From contig NZ_CP168219.1 of the NCBI RefSeq assembly GCF_041714655.1, positions 186,001-250,000 on the forward strand: a DNA stretch of 64,000 nt. Reading direction: 5' to 3'. The first letter of the stretch is position 1, and each line of letters starts with the position of its first letter. Under the pieces are notes generated by a model. The model worked only from the letters and a program-made list of their open reading frames with translations, ran no database searches and was not told where the DNA came from. Made by a program: the position numbers and the translations under genes. Below, piece after piece: positions 36,955-45,402 of this stretch. Source of the stretch: Pseudoroseicyclus_A sp041714655 (lineage in GTDB: Bacteria; Pseudomonadota; Alphaproteobacteria; Rhodobacterales; Rhodobacteraceae).

Positions 36955-37782
36955 ATGCGCCGCACGATCATCCTCACCGGCGCCAGCGACGGCATCGGCG
37001 CCGCGGCAGCGCGGCAGCTCGCGGCCGCCGGTCACCGGCTCGTGCTGGTCGGCCGGTCGCCGGAGAAGACGGCCCGCGTCGCCGCCGAGCTCGGTGCCCC
37101 CTACCATCTCGCCGATTATGCCCGGCTCATCGATGTGCGGCGGCTGGCGGACGAGTTGGCTGCCTATGGGCCGATCGACGTTCTCGCCAACAATGCCGGC
37201 GGCATCTTCAACGGCGGCGAGACGACGGAGGACGGGTTCGACAAGACCATCCAGGTCAATCACCTCGCGCCCTTCCTTCTGACCTCGCTGCTCCTGCCCG
37301 GGCTCATCGAGAACGGCGCCAGCGTGATCCAGACGGCCAGCGCCTATGCCAAGTCGGCGCCGCGGCTCGATCTCGACAGCTTCGCGAAGCCGGAGGGCAC
37401 GAGCGCCACACGCAGCTATGCGACGAGCAAGATGGCCAATGTGCTCTTCACCCGCGAGCTTCACCGCCGCTACCACGAGGAGGGGCTGAACGCCGTGGCC
37501 TTCCATCCCGGCGTGCTGGCGACGAACTTCGCCTCTTCCACCTCCAGCTTCTTCCGGTTCATGGCGTCGAGCCGACTGGTTCGCCTGTTCCTTTCGGCAC
37601 CGGAGGATGGCGGCGCGCGGCTGGCCGCGCTCGTGGAGGGGCGTGCGGGGGCCGACTGGCCGCCGGGCGCCTTCCTCTCCGGCACGAAGGAATGGACGGT
37701 GCGGGGCGATGACGACCCAGCGCTGGCCCGCGCGCTCTGGGAGCGCTCGGAGGCGCTGCTCGGCCTGCCGCCTGCGCCCTGA
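36955..37782 (+). CDS. SDR-family oxidoreductase, retinol-dehydrogenase-like
   Basis: A 275-residue short-chain dehydrogenase. TGASDGIG (8-15) binds the cofactor, with an arginine in LVGRS suggesting NADPH. NNAGG is at 79-83, and Ser129, Tyr155 and Lys159 (SYATSK) are the catalytic residues. The order and length suit retinol-dehydrogenase/WW-oxidoreductase-like SDRs. AGGAGAAAGCC precedes the ATG. No operator is visible in front, so membership of the regulon is uncertain. Confidence 0.85.
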   Translation: MRRTIILTGASDGIGAAAARQLAAAGHRLVLVGRSPEKTARVAAELGAPYHLADYARLIDVRRLADELAAYGPIDVLANNAGGIFNGGETTEDGFDKTIQVNHLAPFLLTSLLLPGLIENGASVIQTASAYAKSAPRLDLDSFAKPEGTSATRSYATSKMANVLFTRELHRRYHEEGLNAVAFHPGVLATNFASSTSSFFRFMASSRLVRLFLSAPEDGGARLAALVEGRAGADWPPGAFLSGTKEWTVRGDDDPALARALWERSEALLGLPPAP

Positions 37783-37833
37783 CCTGAGGCCCCCCGAACA
37801 CACACCCCCAACGCTCCCCCCCCCGAACGAATA

Positions 37834-37859
37834 GCCCCGCCGGATCGCTCCGACGGGGC
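37834..37859. terminator. Hairpin between convergent SDR and hydrolase genes
   Basis: GCCCCGCCGGA (37834-37844) pairs with TCCGACGGGGC (37849-37859) around TCGC, with one mismatch. Its place between convergent genes suits a bidirectional terminator. Confidence 0.55.
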
Positions 37860-37915
37860 CGCTCTCGGGGGGAACCACCGCCCCGGAGAAGGGACGGTGA
37901 TCTCGGAAGGGGCGC

Positions 37916-39295
37916 TTACATCGCGCCCACTTGTTCGGCGTAACGCTCGACCTCTTCCTCGATCTCGAAGAGGTATTCCTCGGGGAACCAGCCGTCCTCG
38001 ATCAGCTCGACCGTGGCTTCGGTGAGCTGGGCGCGGTAGTCGCCCGGCGAGGTGTAGAGCCCGCCGAGGGTCTCGGCGTCGAGCGGCACGGAGATGCCCA
38101 TCAGCGTACAGACGAAGCCGCCGGCATTGGGCGTGGTGAAGGTCTCGCGCGGGACCTCGACCTGCGGCGAGCGCACGCCGCCCATGGCGTTGCCGTATTC
38201 GTCACGGACGATGGCGGCGTCGACCTCCTCGGATTCGTACTGGATCTTGTCGGCCATCGGCGGGGCTTCGCCCTCGGCCAGCCAGTCGTACATCCAGTCG
38301 AGGCCCTGGAAGACCATGGCGTTGTACCAGAAGTCGTCGATCGGGTCGGTGCAGTCGCTCCAGCCCGCCTCGTACATCTCGCGGCTCTCGAGATGCGGCA
38401 TGCCGGCGACCTGGTAGAGGCGGAACTGGCTGCCCTCCTCGTCGCTGTCCTCGGCGAAGACGCGCGGGCCGTCCATGAACTCCGTCTCGGTCGACAGGAT
38501 GATGACGGGGACGGAATAGGTGCTGTCGAGCACCTCCTGCGTCGGGCCGTCGGTATCCCAGACATACATGGCGTCGATGATCGGCGAGCCGTCCTCGGCC
38601 TGCCAGGCATTGGCGCCGTTCTCGGCTTCCATGAAGTTCATGGCCGTCCGCGAGGTGGCGGAGGCGCCGGACATCACCAGATACTCGGCGTTCCAGTCGT
38701 CGCCGAGCGGGTTGGCCACCTGCACGAGGTTGGCGATCTGGGCGATGATCTCGTTCTGCGCCGGGTCGGGCTGGCCCTGTTCGGTCACGGCGCCCTCGAT
38801 GGCGAGGTCGGCGTAGCGGCCGGGGTTGTAGGCCTGCAGCGAGCCGATGAGGCCGGGCGTGTTGACGACCTCGACGTAGCCGTGGCCGTTCATCATGCCG
38901 CCGACGCGGGACGCCATCCACATCTGCGCGGATTGCGCCGGGTGCAGCGTCTCGATGGAGACATAGCCCGAGAAGGCCTCGGGATCCGCCGGGTGGCGGA
39001 AGACGAAGCGCGTCGTGTAGGGCGCGCCGTTGGCTTCGCCGGTGATGAAGAACTCATCCTCGACATAGTCGAAGAAGGCCGGCTCGCGGTCGGCGGGCCA
39101 GTCCATCGGCGGGTTCTGCCCGAGCGTCGGGCCGCGGCGGCTGGGGTGGGCCATGTCGCCGAGCGTGGTGGCGATGGGGCCGGAGACCTCCGGCATCGCC
39201 GGGACCTCCTGCGCGAAGGCGCCCGAGGCGGCCATCAGGGCCGCGGCGGCGGTGGCCGGCAGGGCGATCCTGCCGAGGGCCTTGGTCATAGTCAT
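37916..39295 (-). CDS. Exported alpha/beta-hydrolase domain protein (Abhydrolase_10-like)
   Basis: A 459-residue periplasmic hydrolase candidate with a signal peptide ending SGAFA. MSGASATSRTAMNF places a nucleophile Ser212 in a G-x-S-x-T elbow. Regions such as MPEVSGPI, YVSIETLHPAQ and GMPHLESREMY resemble alpha/beta-hydrolase family 10 proteins. It is strongly acidic. GGGAGGATCCAC precedes ATG 39295. A TTGACA promoter with a tandem operator lies upstream, tying it to the IclR-linked regulon. Probable esterase acting on the imported compound. Confidence 0.75.
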   Translation of the reverse strand: MTMTKALGRIALPATAAAALMAASGAFAQEVPAMPEVSGPIATTLGDMAHPSRRGPTLGQNPPMDWPADREPAFFDYVEDEFFITGEANGAPYTTRFVFRHPADPEAFSGYVSIETLHPAQSAQMWMASRVGGMMNGHGYVEVVNTPGLIGSLQAYNPGRYADLAIEGAVTEQGQPDPAQNEIIAQIANLVQVANPLGDDWNAEYLVMSGASATSRTAMNFMEAENGANAWQAEDGSPIIDAMYVWDTDGPTQEVLDSTYSVPVIILSTETEFMDGPRVFAEDSDEEGSQFRLYQVAGMPHLESREMYEAGWSDCTDPIDDFWYNAMVFQGLDWMYDWLAEGEAPPMADKIQYESEEVDAAIVRDEYGNAMGGVRSPQVEVPRETFTTPNAGGFVCTLMGISVPLDAETLGGLYTSPGDYRAQLTEATVELIEDGWFPEEYLFEIEEEVERYAEQVGAM

Positions 39296-39345
39296 GTGGA
39301 TCCTCCCTAGAATCTCGTTTGCCAATCCTGTCCCCTCGTCCGGGA

Positions 39346-39411
39346 CTTCGCAGAGCGAAGTTTCCTCCGGTTGGCGAAATCAGGATAGGCAGGGGGCGGG
39401 GCGGCTGTCAA
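39346..39411 (-). promoter_or_regulatory. Promoter with tandem TTCGC operator (exported hydrolase)
   Basis: On the minus strand TTGACA (39406-39411), an 18-bp spacer and TATCCT (39382-39387) form a good sigma-70 promoter. Two operators follow: 39366-39378 (plus strand TCCGGTTGGCGAA) and 39346-39360, the palindrome CTTCGCAGAGCGAAG. Centres are 19 bp apart. Binding would cover the start of transcription, as expected for a repressor. Confidence 0.7.
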
Positions 39412-39572
39412 GGCGGGCCGGCGGAAAACTGATCGCTCAAGTCTTTGTTATTGAACGGAAAAATGAAAATCTCGAGATGCGACCATAGGCGCGGCGCGCC
39501 GCACGCGTCGTGGATCAGGTGGGCTTGCGCCCAGCGAAATCTGGGGCCCCGGGGGCCCGCCTCACTCCCGCG

Positions 39573-40151
39573 TCATTCCCGCCGGGTGAGGGAGATCAGA
39601 CCGGGGCCGAGCTCGTACCAGCCGGCGAGATGCAGCTCCATCATCACCGGCTCCATCTTGCGGTTCGCCAGGAACCAGCCGTGGATGCCGTCGATCGGCG
39701 CGGTCAGCACGCCGGAGGCCTCAAAGGCGCGGCCGGTGGCATAGGTCATGACCTCCATCGGCCCGTCGCTCGCGCCTTCGGCATGTGCCTCCGGGTCCGC
39801 ATGGCCGTGGAAGTCGTAATAGAGCTCCTCCGGCGAGGACCAGGAATAAAGGAGGGTATCTCCCGCCTGCATCGTCAGCTTGTATTCGATCTGCCCGTAG
39901 AATTCGTCGAGCCCGCCGACGCGGACCATGATCGTGTCCTCCCGGTAGGGCGTCTCGTGCGGGCGGGCGATCTCGAACGGCACATTGGCAACCGGCTCGA
40001 CCCGGATCTCCTGCGGGGCGTCCAGCCGGGTGAGCCCGGTGGCGGCGCCGAGGCCGGTCGGGTCGATCCCGTATTCCGCCGGCAGGACGAAGGCCACGGT
40101 GACCGCCGTCGCGACGAGGGCCGTGAGCCCGAGCTGGGGAAGAAGCCTCAT
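39573..40151 (-). CDS. Transmembrane anchor protein next to HupE
   Basis: A 192-residue protein with one N-terminal hydrophobic helix (LGLTALVATAVTVAFVLPAEYGIDP) and a soluble, probably periplasmic domain (MVRVGGLDEFYGQIEYKL, YYDFHGHADPEAH, TAPIDGIHGWFLANR). It fits the transmembrane-anchor proteins that accompany HupE/UreJ genes in Rhodobacterales. It overlaps the hupE-like gene (ATGA). The HGHADPEAH histidines could bind metal. Confidence 0.75.
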   Translation of the reverse strand: MRLLPQLGLTALVATAVTVAFVLPAEYGIDPTGLGAATGLTRLDAPQEIRVEPVANVPFEIARPHETPYREDTIMVRVGGLDEFYGQIEYKLTMQAGDTLLYSWSSPEELYYDFHGHADPEAHAEGASDGPMEVMTYATGRAFEASGVLTAPIDGIHGWFLANRKMEPVMMELHLAGWYELGPGLISLTRRE

Positions 40152-40825
40152 GCCGCGATCTCCTGAAGGAAGCCGACCATTTGCATCTCGAAGAGCACCA
40201 GCCCCGCCCCGGCGAGCACGAGGTTCGCCGCCCACGCCTGCCGCGGGAAGGCCGGCGCCCGCCGCCAGAGCGCCATCAGCGCCAGGACGAGCGACAGCGC
40301 GAGGATCTGCCCGAGCTCCACCCCCACGTTGAACGCCAGCATGTTGGCGACGAGCCCGTCGCCCGAGAGCCCCACCGCCTGCAGCTTGGTGGCGAGCCCG
40401 AAGCCATGAAACAGCCCGAAGATCAGCACCGGCGCCTTCTGCCCGGGCTCCATCCCCAGCCGCCGAAACGCGCCGAGATTGTCGAGCGCCTTCCAGATGA
40501 CCGAGAGCCCGATGATCGCATCGACCAGATGGGCATTGACGTGGATGCCCGAGAGCACCCCGAAGAGCAGCGTCACCGAATGGCCGATGGAGAAGAGCGT
40601 CACGTAGAGCGCGATGTGGCGGAGCCGGTAGAGGAAGAAGATCACGCCCACGAGGAACAGCAGGTGATCGGTGCCCGTCACCATGTGCTTCGCGCCGAGA
40701 TAGACGTAAGGCAGGATGTCGGCCCCGGTCGTCGCCGCCATGAACTCCGCATCGCCGCCAGCGACGCCATGGGCCGAGGCGGCGGGCGCGAGAAGCGCGA
40801 GGAGGAGGGCGAGCGTCAGTACCAA
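40148..40825 (-). CDS. HupE/UreJ-family membrane protein
   Basis: A 225-residue polytopic protein with a signal-like N-terminus ending PAASA, so the mature protein would begin HGVAGG. Family landmarks are GAKHMVTGTDHLLFLVGVIF, LFSIGHSVTLLFG and IFGLFHGFGLA, with conserved histidines in helices typical of HupE/UreJ metal transporters. The best start is TTG 40825, overlapping the upstream MBL gene by 10 bp. The metal cannot be predicted. Confidence 0.82.
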   Translation of the reverse strand: MVLTLALLLALLAPAASAHGVAGGDAEFMAATTGADILPYVYLGAKHMVTGTDHLLFLVGVIFFLYRLRHIALYVTLFSIGHSVTLLFGVLSGIHVNAHLVDAIIGLSVIWKALDNLGAFRRLGMEPGQKAPVLIFGLFHGFGLATKLQAVGLSGDGLVANMLAFNVGVELGQILALSLVLALMALWRRAPAFPRQAWAANLVLAGAGLVLFEMQMVGFLQEIAA

Positions 40826-41562
40826 TTGGCGACCCTCACGTCGATGTCGGTCGCGGCCTCGACCACCGCCGAGAAGTTCCAGATGTCGTTGCCCCAGTAG
40901 TGGTAGGGATAGACCACGGCGGGGCGGAAGGCCTCCGCCGCCGCCGCCGCCTCGGTGGGCGACATGGTGTCGGGCCAGGACATCGGCAGGAAGGCGGCGT
41001 CGATGCCGGTGAGGGCGAGCATCGCCTCCGTCGCCTCGGTGTCGCCGGCGATGTAGATGCGGGCGCCGTCCAGCGTGATCACGTAGCCGAGCCCGGTGCC
41101 GGGCGGGTTGTGATGCAGGCGCCCCTCGGAGGTGTTCTCCGCCGGGATGGCCTCGATCTGGGCCCCCGCGAGGGTCAGTCTGTCGCCGGCCGCCATCGGA
41201 TGGGCGGTAAGCCCCTCCGGCAGGGCGAGGCCCGCGGGCGCCACGACCGGCACGCCGGGGGCGGCGAGGGCGGTGAGCGTCTCGGGGTCGAGATGGTCGC
41301 CATGGCCGTTGGTGATGAGGATCAGCGCCGGGGGCGGCAGGCCCTCGTAGAGCGCGGCGCCGCCGACCGGATCGGCATAGAGCGCCGTGCCGAGCAGCTG
41401 GAGCACGAGCGAGGCATGGCGGATCGGCCAGACGGCGATCTCGCCATGCTCCGCCGCGATGCCGGGCACGGGCTGGGCGCTGGCGGCAAGTGGCAGGGTG
41501 GCAAGCGGCAGGGCGGCGAGAGCCGCCGCCATGCCGAGTGTCAGGGGGCGTGATGCCCGCAT
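40816..41562 (-). CDS. Exported MBL-fold hydrolase, UlaG-like
   Basis: A 248-residue MBL-fold protein with a long signal peptide (to ASAQP). The metal motif reads NGHGDHLD (85-92), so the first histidine of HxHxDH is replaced by asparagine. Later ligands lie in IAGDTEAT and VVYPYHYWG. Some UlaG-like groups naturally vary at the first position. It is coupled to the HupE-like gene and sits 3 bp after the upstream gene. Confidence 0.78.
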   Translation of the reverse strand: MRASRPLTLGMAAALAALPLATLPLAASAQPVPGIAAEHGEIAVWPIRHASLVLQLLGTALYADPVGGAALYEGLPPPALILITNGHGDHLDPETLTALAAPGVPVVAPAGLALPEGLTAHPMAAGDRLTLAGAQIEAIPAENTSEGRLHHNPPGTGLGYVITLDGARIYIAGDTEATEAMLALTGIDAAFLPMSWPDTMSPTEAAAAAEAFRPAVVYPYHYWGNDIWNFSAVVEAATDIDVRVANWY

Positions 41563-41565
41563 GGA

Positions 41566-42966
41566 TCAGTCGAACCCGAAGAGCGCGTCGCCGCCTTCGG
41601 GGCGCTCCATGCCGTCCTCGAAGTGGCGCTCCCAGACCGCGGCCCAGGGCCGGCCGTAGAAATCCTCGACCGTGTAGTCGATGGTCGTCCCCGGCGCGAG
41701 CGGCTGCGGGCGGCCGTCCACCTCGAAGATGGTCTGCACGCAGCGGACATAGGCGTAGGGATTCCCCTCGCTCAGGCCCTTCTGGCGCACGAAGATCCGC
41801 ACCGAGCGGACGGGTTCGACGAAGACCTCGGGATCGTAGAAGATCGTCTCCTGCTGGAGGCCGACGAAGGCGCCATCGACGCGCACCGGGGTCCAGATCT
41901 CGATGGTCTGAAGCTGGTTCGAGAATTCCCAGCTCGAATGCGTGAACCAGCCCTGGATGTTGCTCGTCCAGGTGATCAGCGCCTCGCCGTCCCAGTAGCC
42001 GATTGTCTCGCCGAACCAGCGGGGCACATCGGCGCCGAGGCGGGGCACGGCGCCCGAGGTGTCGAACTCCCGCCTGAAGTTGACGTTGCGCACGACGTTG
42101 TCGGCGCCGTCGGCGAGGAACTGCACCCGGTCCATCGAGACCGTCACGTCCATGTAGCCGAGCCCGGGCTCGGACCACATGCGCATGAAGCCCTCCGGCC
42201 GGCAGTACTGGGCCGACCATTGCGGGGCGTGGCTCTGCACCTGGTGGTACATCTGCTGTACCCAGCGCTGCTGGTAGAGCGGTGTGACGAGGCTCAGCAT
42301 CGTCGACATCTGGGCGTTGAAGCCCATGATCCACTGCGGCGGCTCCTGGTATTCGTCGCGGAAGGTCACGTCCGGGTCGCGCCCGGTGCGGACGAGGAAG
42401 TCCAGCCAGATGTTGCGCAGATAGGTGCCGTTCCACTCGAAGGGCAGCGTCTCGGGCGTCATCTCGGTCGGGCCGCCGTTGGCGACCGTCTCTGCCATCA
42501 GAGCGTTGTAATGCTCCTCCGCCGTGGTGAACGGATAGGGAGAGACCATGTCCTCGCGCGGGTAGTCCTGATCGCAGGAGCCCCAGGTGCCGGTAGCCGG
42601 GTCGTCATTCTGGATGACGGCCGGCGTGCCGGGGTAGTCGCCCCATTGCGCATCGAGCGCCACGGGCGAGTTGCAGCGGAAGTAGCGCGGATCGCTCCAG
42701 AGCTCGGCGTCCTGATAGAAATCCTCGGTGGTGAAGAGATCGACGGGCAGGGGCTCGATGCCCTCGGGTGCCGCGCCGCCGGATGCGGCGATGTCGCCCG
42801 GCTGGCCGTGGATGCCCATGCCGATCTCGGTGGCCTCCATCTCGCTCACCGGCCAGCCGCGGCCGACGCTTTGCGTGCCGTTGTCCTGTGCGAAGCCCGG
42901 GCCGGCAAGGGTCCCCAGAAGGGCCCCAGCCAGCGCCAGCCGCGCCGTGGGTTTTTTGATCATCAT
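41566..42966 (-). CDS. Exported protein of unknown family, paralogue 1
   Basis: A 466-residue protein with a signal peptide (LALAGALLGTLAGPGFAQ). I do not recognise a named family. It is clearly homologous to the next gene (43148-44470): shared blocks include ELWSDPRYFRCNSP, VPRW-GETIG-WDGE, LITWTSNIQGW, CVQTIF, YGRPW and a terminal LFGFD. Four cysteines are shared in position, suggesting two disulfides in the periplasm. GGAGGACCAGGAC precedes ATG 42966. It leads the MBL/HupE/anchor group. Confidence 0.8.
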   Translation of the reverse strand: MMIKKPTARLALAGALLGTLAGPGFAQDNGTQSVGRGWPVSEMEATEIGMGIHGQPGDIAASGGAAPEGIEPLPVDLFTTEDFYQDAELWSDPRYFRCNSPVALDAQWGDYPGTPAVIQNDDPATGTWGSCDQDYPREDMVSPYPFTTAEEHYNALMAETVANGGPTEMTPETLPFEWNGTYLRNIWLDFLVRTGRDPDVTFRDEYQEPPQWIMGFNAQMSTMLSLVTPLYQQRWVQQMYHQVQSHAPQWSAQYCRPEGFMRMWSEPGLGYMDVTVSMDRVQFLADGADNVVRNVNFRREFDTSGAVPRLGADVPRWFGETIGYWDGEALITWTSNIQGWFTHSSWEFSNQLQTIEIWTPVRVDGAFVGLQQETIFYDPEVFVEPVRSVRIFVRQKGLSEGNPYAYVRCVQTIFEVDGRPQPLAPGTTIDYTVEDFYGRPWAAVWERHFEDGMERPEGGDALFGFD

Positions 42967-43147
42967 GTCCTGGTCCTCCTCCAGAGCGTTCCCTGTCCTC
43001 CGGCCCCTGCGGGGTCCGGATGGGCGGGCGGGCGGCACCCTCCCGATGCCGCGCCGCCCGGACGCGAATGCGAGGATAGCCCCCAAGGGCGCCCCGCCAA
43101 AATGGAATCGGGGCCCGAAGTCTCCTCCGGGCCCCGCGTCGTCTGGA

Positions 43148-44470
43148 TCAGTCGAAGCCGAACAGGCCCTCGGCCTCCGGCCGGGTCATGCCTTCTTCGA
43201 AGAACTCTTCCCAGATCGTCGACCAGGGCCGGCCGTACATGTCCGGCACGCGGTATTCGATCACCGTACCGGGCGAGATCGGCGTGGCTATGCCGTCCTG
43301 CGGGAAGATGGTCTGCACGCAGTTCACGTAGATATAGGGATCGGTGTCATCGAGCTGGCCGATGCGCTCGAGGTCGCGAACCATGCGGATCGGCTCCACC
43401 AGCGCTTCGGGATCGTAGAAGATCGCCTCGTGATGGATGCCAGTGACTTCGCCGGCGTCATTGTAGTTGGCGTTGTAGATCTCGACCGTCTGCATCGAGT
43501 TGGAGAACTCGAAGCCGGCGTGAACCGTCCAGCCCTGGATGTTCGAGGTCCAGGTGATGAGCGTCTCGCCATCCCAGAAGCCGATGGTCTCGCCATACCA
43601 GCGCGGCACGTCCTGGCCGAGCCGCGGCACGGCGCCTTCCATGTTGAACTCGCGGCCGATGAAGATCTGCGTGAGGATGTTGTCGGCCACCCCGGTGAGG
43701 ATCTGCACCATGTCGGGCGTCACCAGAACCTGGTGATCGCGCACGGCATGTTCGTGCCAGCGGCGCAGGAACCCTTCGGGCCAGCAATATTGCGACTGCC
43801 ACTGGGCGGCGTTGGTGTTCGCCTGGTGGTAGTGCATCTGCACGGCGCGCTTCTGGTACTCCGGCGTCAGGAGTTGCAGCTCCGTCGAGGTCTGGATGAT
43901 GCGGCCCCAGAACCAGTTCTCGGAGGAATCGTTGTAGCGGCCGTCCCAGTCGGGCGGCATGTTGTCGCGCGAGTATTCGGTCGGCCCGCCATTGGCCTCG
44001 GTCTCGGCGAGAAGCGCCTCGTAATGCTCCTGCGCGGTGGCGAAGCCGTAGGGGCTGACGATGTTCTCGACGGGATAGTCGGCATCGCAGAAGCCCCAGG
44101 CGCCGGAGCCGGGCGGGTTGTCGCCGATGATCGGAGAGCCGTAGCCGCCCCACTGGCTTTCGAGGCCCATCGGCGAGTTGCAGCGGAAGTAGCGCGGATC
44201 GCTCCAGAGCTCTTCATCGGCGTAGAAATCCTCCGAGGTGAAGATGTCCACCTCGAGCGGCTCGACGCCCTCGGGCACATCGCCGTTGCGCGCGGCGATG
44301 AACTCGCCATGGAACGCGCCGCCGGTGCCGGCGCCGACGACGGGCTCGTCCTGCTGGTTGGCCATCGGAGCGCCGCGGCCGACGCTGTCCTGCGAAAGAG
44401 CGGTGGTGGCGCCGGCGCCGATGAAGACGCAGCCGAGCAGTGCTGACTTGAGAGTCAGGTCCAGTTTCAT
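43148..44470 (-). CDS. Exported protein of unknown family, paralogue 2
   Basis: A 440-residue exported protein (signal to TTALSQ), tandem paralogue of 41566-42966, with cysteines in YFRCNSP, WGFCDADYP, SQYCWPEG and VNCVQTIF matching the partner. It lacks any recognisable catalytic motif. The mature protein is acidic. It has its own TTGACA promoter and tandem operator, so it is probably the first gene of the minus-strand unit running to 39573. Confidence 0.8.
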   Translation of the reverse strand: MKLDLTLKSALLGCVFIGAGATTALSQDSVGRGAPMANQQDEPVVGAGTGGAFHGEFIAARNGDVPEGVEPLEVDIFTSEDFYADEELWSDPRYFRCNSPMGLESQWGGYGSPIIGDNPPGSGAWGFCDADYPVENIVSPYGFATAQEHYEALLAETEANGGPTEYSRDNMPPDWDGRYNDSSENWFWGRIIQTSTELQLLTPEYQKRAVQMHYHQANTNAAQWQSQYCWPEGFLRRWHEHAVRDHQVLVTPDMVQILTGVADNILTQIFIGREFNMEGAVPRLGQDVPRWYGETIGFWDGETLITWTSNIQGWTVHAGFEFSNSMQTVEIYNANYNDAGEVTGIHHEAIFYDPEALVEPIRMVRDLERIGQLDDTDPYIYVNCVQTIFPQDGIATPISPGTVIEYRVPDMYGRPWSTIWEEFFEEGMTRPEAEGLFGFD

Positions 44471-44498
44471 TCGATTTTCCTCCCTTTGCGGCGATATG

Positions 44499-44559
44499 TT
44501 CGCCTAGCGAAAAATTCTCCGCATAGCGAATTGTCACAAACCGATACGCGGCTTGTCAA
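44499..44559 (-). promoter_or_regulatory. Promoter with tandem TTCGC operator (exported paralogue 2)
   Basis: On the minus strand TTGACA (44554-44559), an 18-bp spacer and GACAAT (44530-44535) are followed by operators at 44518-44530 (plus strand TCCGCATAGCGAA) and 44499-44511 (TTCGCCTAGCGAA, perfect arms). Centres are 19 bp apart. Spacer and operator positions match those at 39346-39411. Confidence 0.7.
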
Positions 44560-44586
44560 GCCTTCAGGGGGGAGGGGTGGGGGAGG

Positions 44587-44621
44587 GGCCGCCGCAGCCC
44601 CATCGAGGGGCCGCGGCGGCC
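44587..44621 (-). terminator. Hairpin downstream of wrbA
   Basis: GGCCGCCGC (44587-44595) pairs with GCGGCGGCC (44613-44621). It lies between the end of wrbA and the promoter of the exported paralogue and could end the wrbA transcript. No T-run is evident. Confidence 0.4.
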
Positions 44622-44698
44622 TGGGCGCCCGGCTGAGCCGTCGGGCCCGGGCAGCGAGCGTGGCTGCGGCGCTCGGCCGCGGAGCCCAGCCGCCGAAC

Positions 44699-45301
44699 TC
44701 AGCCGTGGAGCTTGGCGGCGATCCCGGCGAGGTAGCGGCCCTGCCACTTGGCGCCGTCGAGCTCCTGCTCGCTCGGCAGGCGGGAGCCGTCGGAAAGCGT
44801 CGTCGTGGTCATGCCGTAGGGCGAGCCGCCACGGATCATGTCCGTCCCCATCTGGTCGGCATAGGCGTAGCCGAGCGGCACCGAGATGATGCCGTGGTGC
44901 GCCAGCGACACCTGCGTCGAGATGATCGCGAACTCCTGCCCGCCGTGCTGCGAGGCGGTGGAGGACATGACGCCGGCGACCTTGCCGACCAGCGCGCCCG
45001 TGGCCCAGAGCCCGCCGGTCTGGTCGAGCACGTTCTTGAGCTGGCTGGCCATCATGCCGAAGCGGGTGGAGATGCCGAAGATGAAGCCGTCATATTCCGC
45101 CAGCTCGGACACATCGGTGAGGACGGGGGCCTCCTGGTCGAGCTTGTAATGGGCGTTCCGCGCCACCTCTTCGGGCATCAGCTCGGGCACGCGCTTCACG
45201 GTGACCTCGGCGCCGGTCTCGCGCGCGCCCTCGGCGGCGGCATGGGCCATGGCCTCCATATGGCCGTAGCTCGAATAGTAGAGCACAAGAATCTTCGTCA
45301 T
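44699..45301 (-). CDS. wrbA: WrbA-type NAD(P)H:quinone oxidoreductase
   Basis: A 200-residue flavodoxin-like enzyme (type IV NQO) that reduces quinones by two electrons. FMN-binding YYSSYGHMEAMA, GISTRFGMMASQLKNVLDQTG, STASQHGGQE and GSPYGMTTTT are all typical. It lies in the same direction as and downstream of the iclR gene, near an esterase/VOC-dioxygenase pair that resembles a hydroquinone-response set. This fits detoxification of quinoid intermediates. Confidence 0.92.
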   Translation of the reverse strand: MTKILVLYYSSYGHMEAMAHAAAEGARETGAEVTVKRVPELMPEEVARNAHYKLDQEAPVLTDVSELAEYDGFIFGISTRFGMMASQLKNVLDQTGGLWATGALVGKVAGVMSSTASQHGGQEFAIISTQVSLAHHGIISVPLGYAYADQMGTDMIRGGSPYGMTTTTLSDGSRLPSEQELDGAKWQGRYLAGIAAKLHG

Positions 45302-45321
45302 TGGGTCCTCCCTCGAAGTGG

Positions 45322-45394
45322 CGCCCTCGTCGGGGCGTGGATGGTGTGGCGCCCCCTTCGGGGCGATGATGAAGGTCGCCCTCGTCCGGGCGAC
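45322..45394. repeat. Three tandem GC hairpins between iclR and wrbA
   Basis: Successive stems CGCCC/GGGCG (45322-45337), CGCCCC/GGGGCG (45350-45365) and GTCGCCC/GGGCGAC (45375-45394), all built on a GCCCTCGTC/GCCCCCTTC theme. They may tune read-through or mRNA stability between iclR and wrbA. Confidence 0.5.
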
Positions 45395-45402
45395 GGCGGC
45401 CC

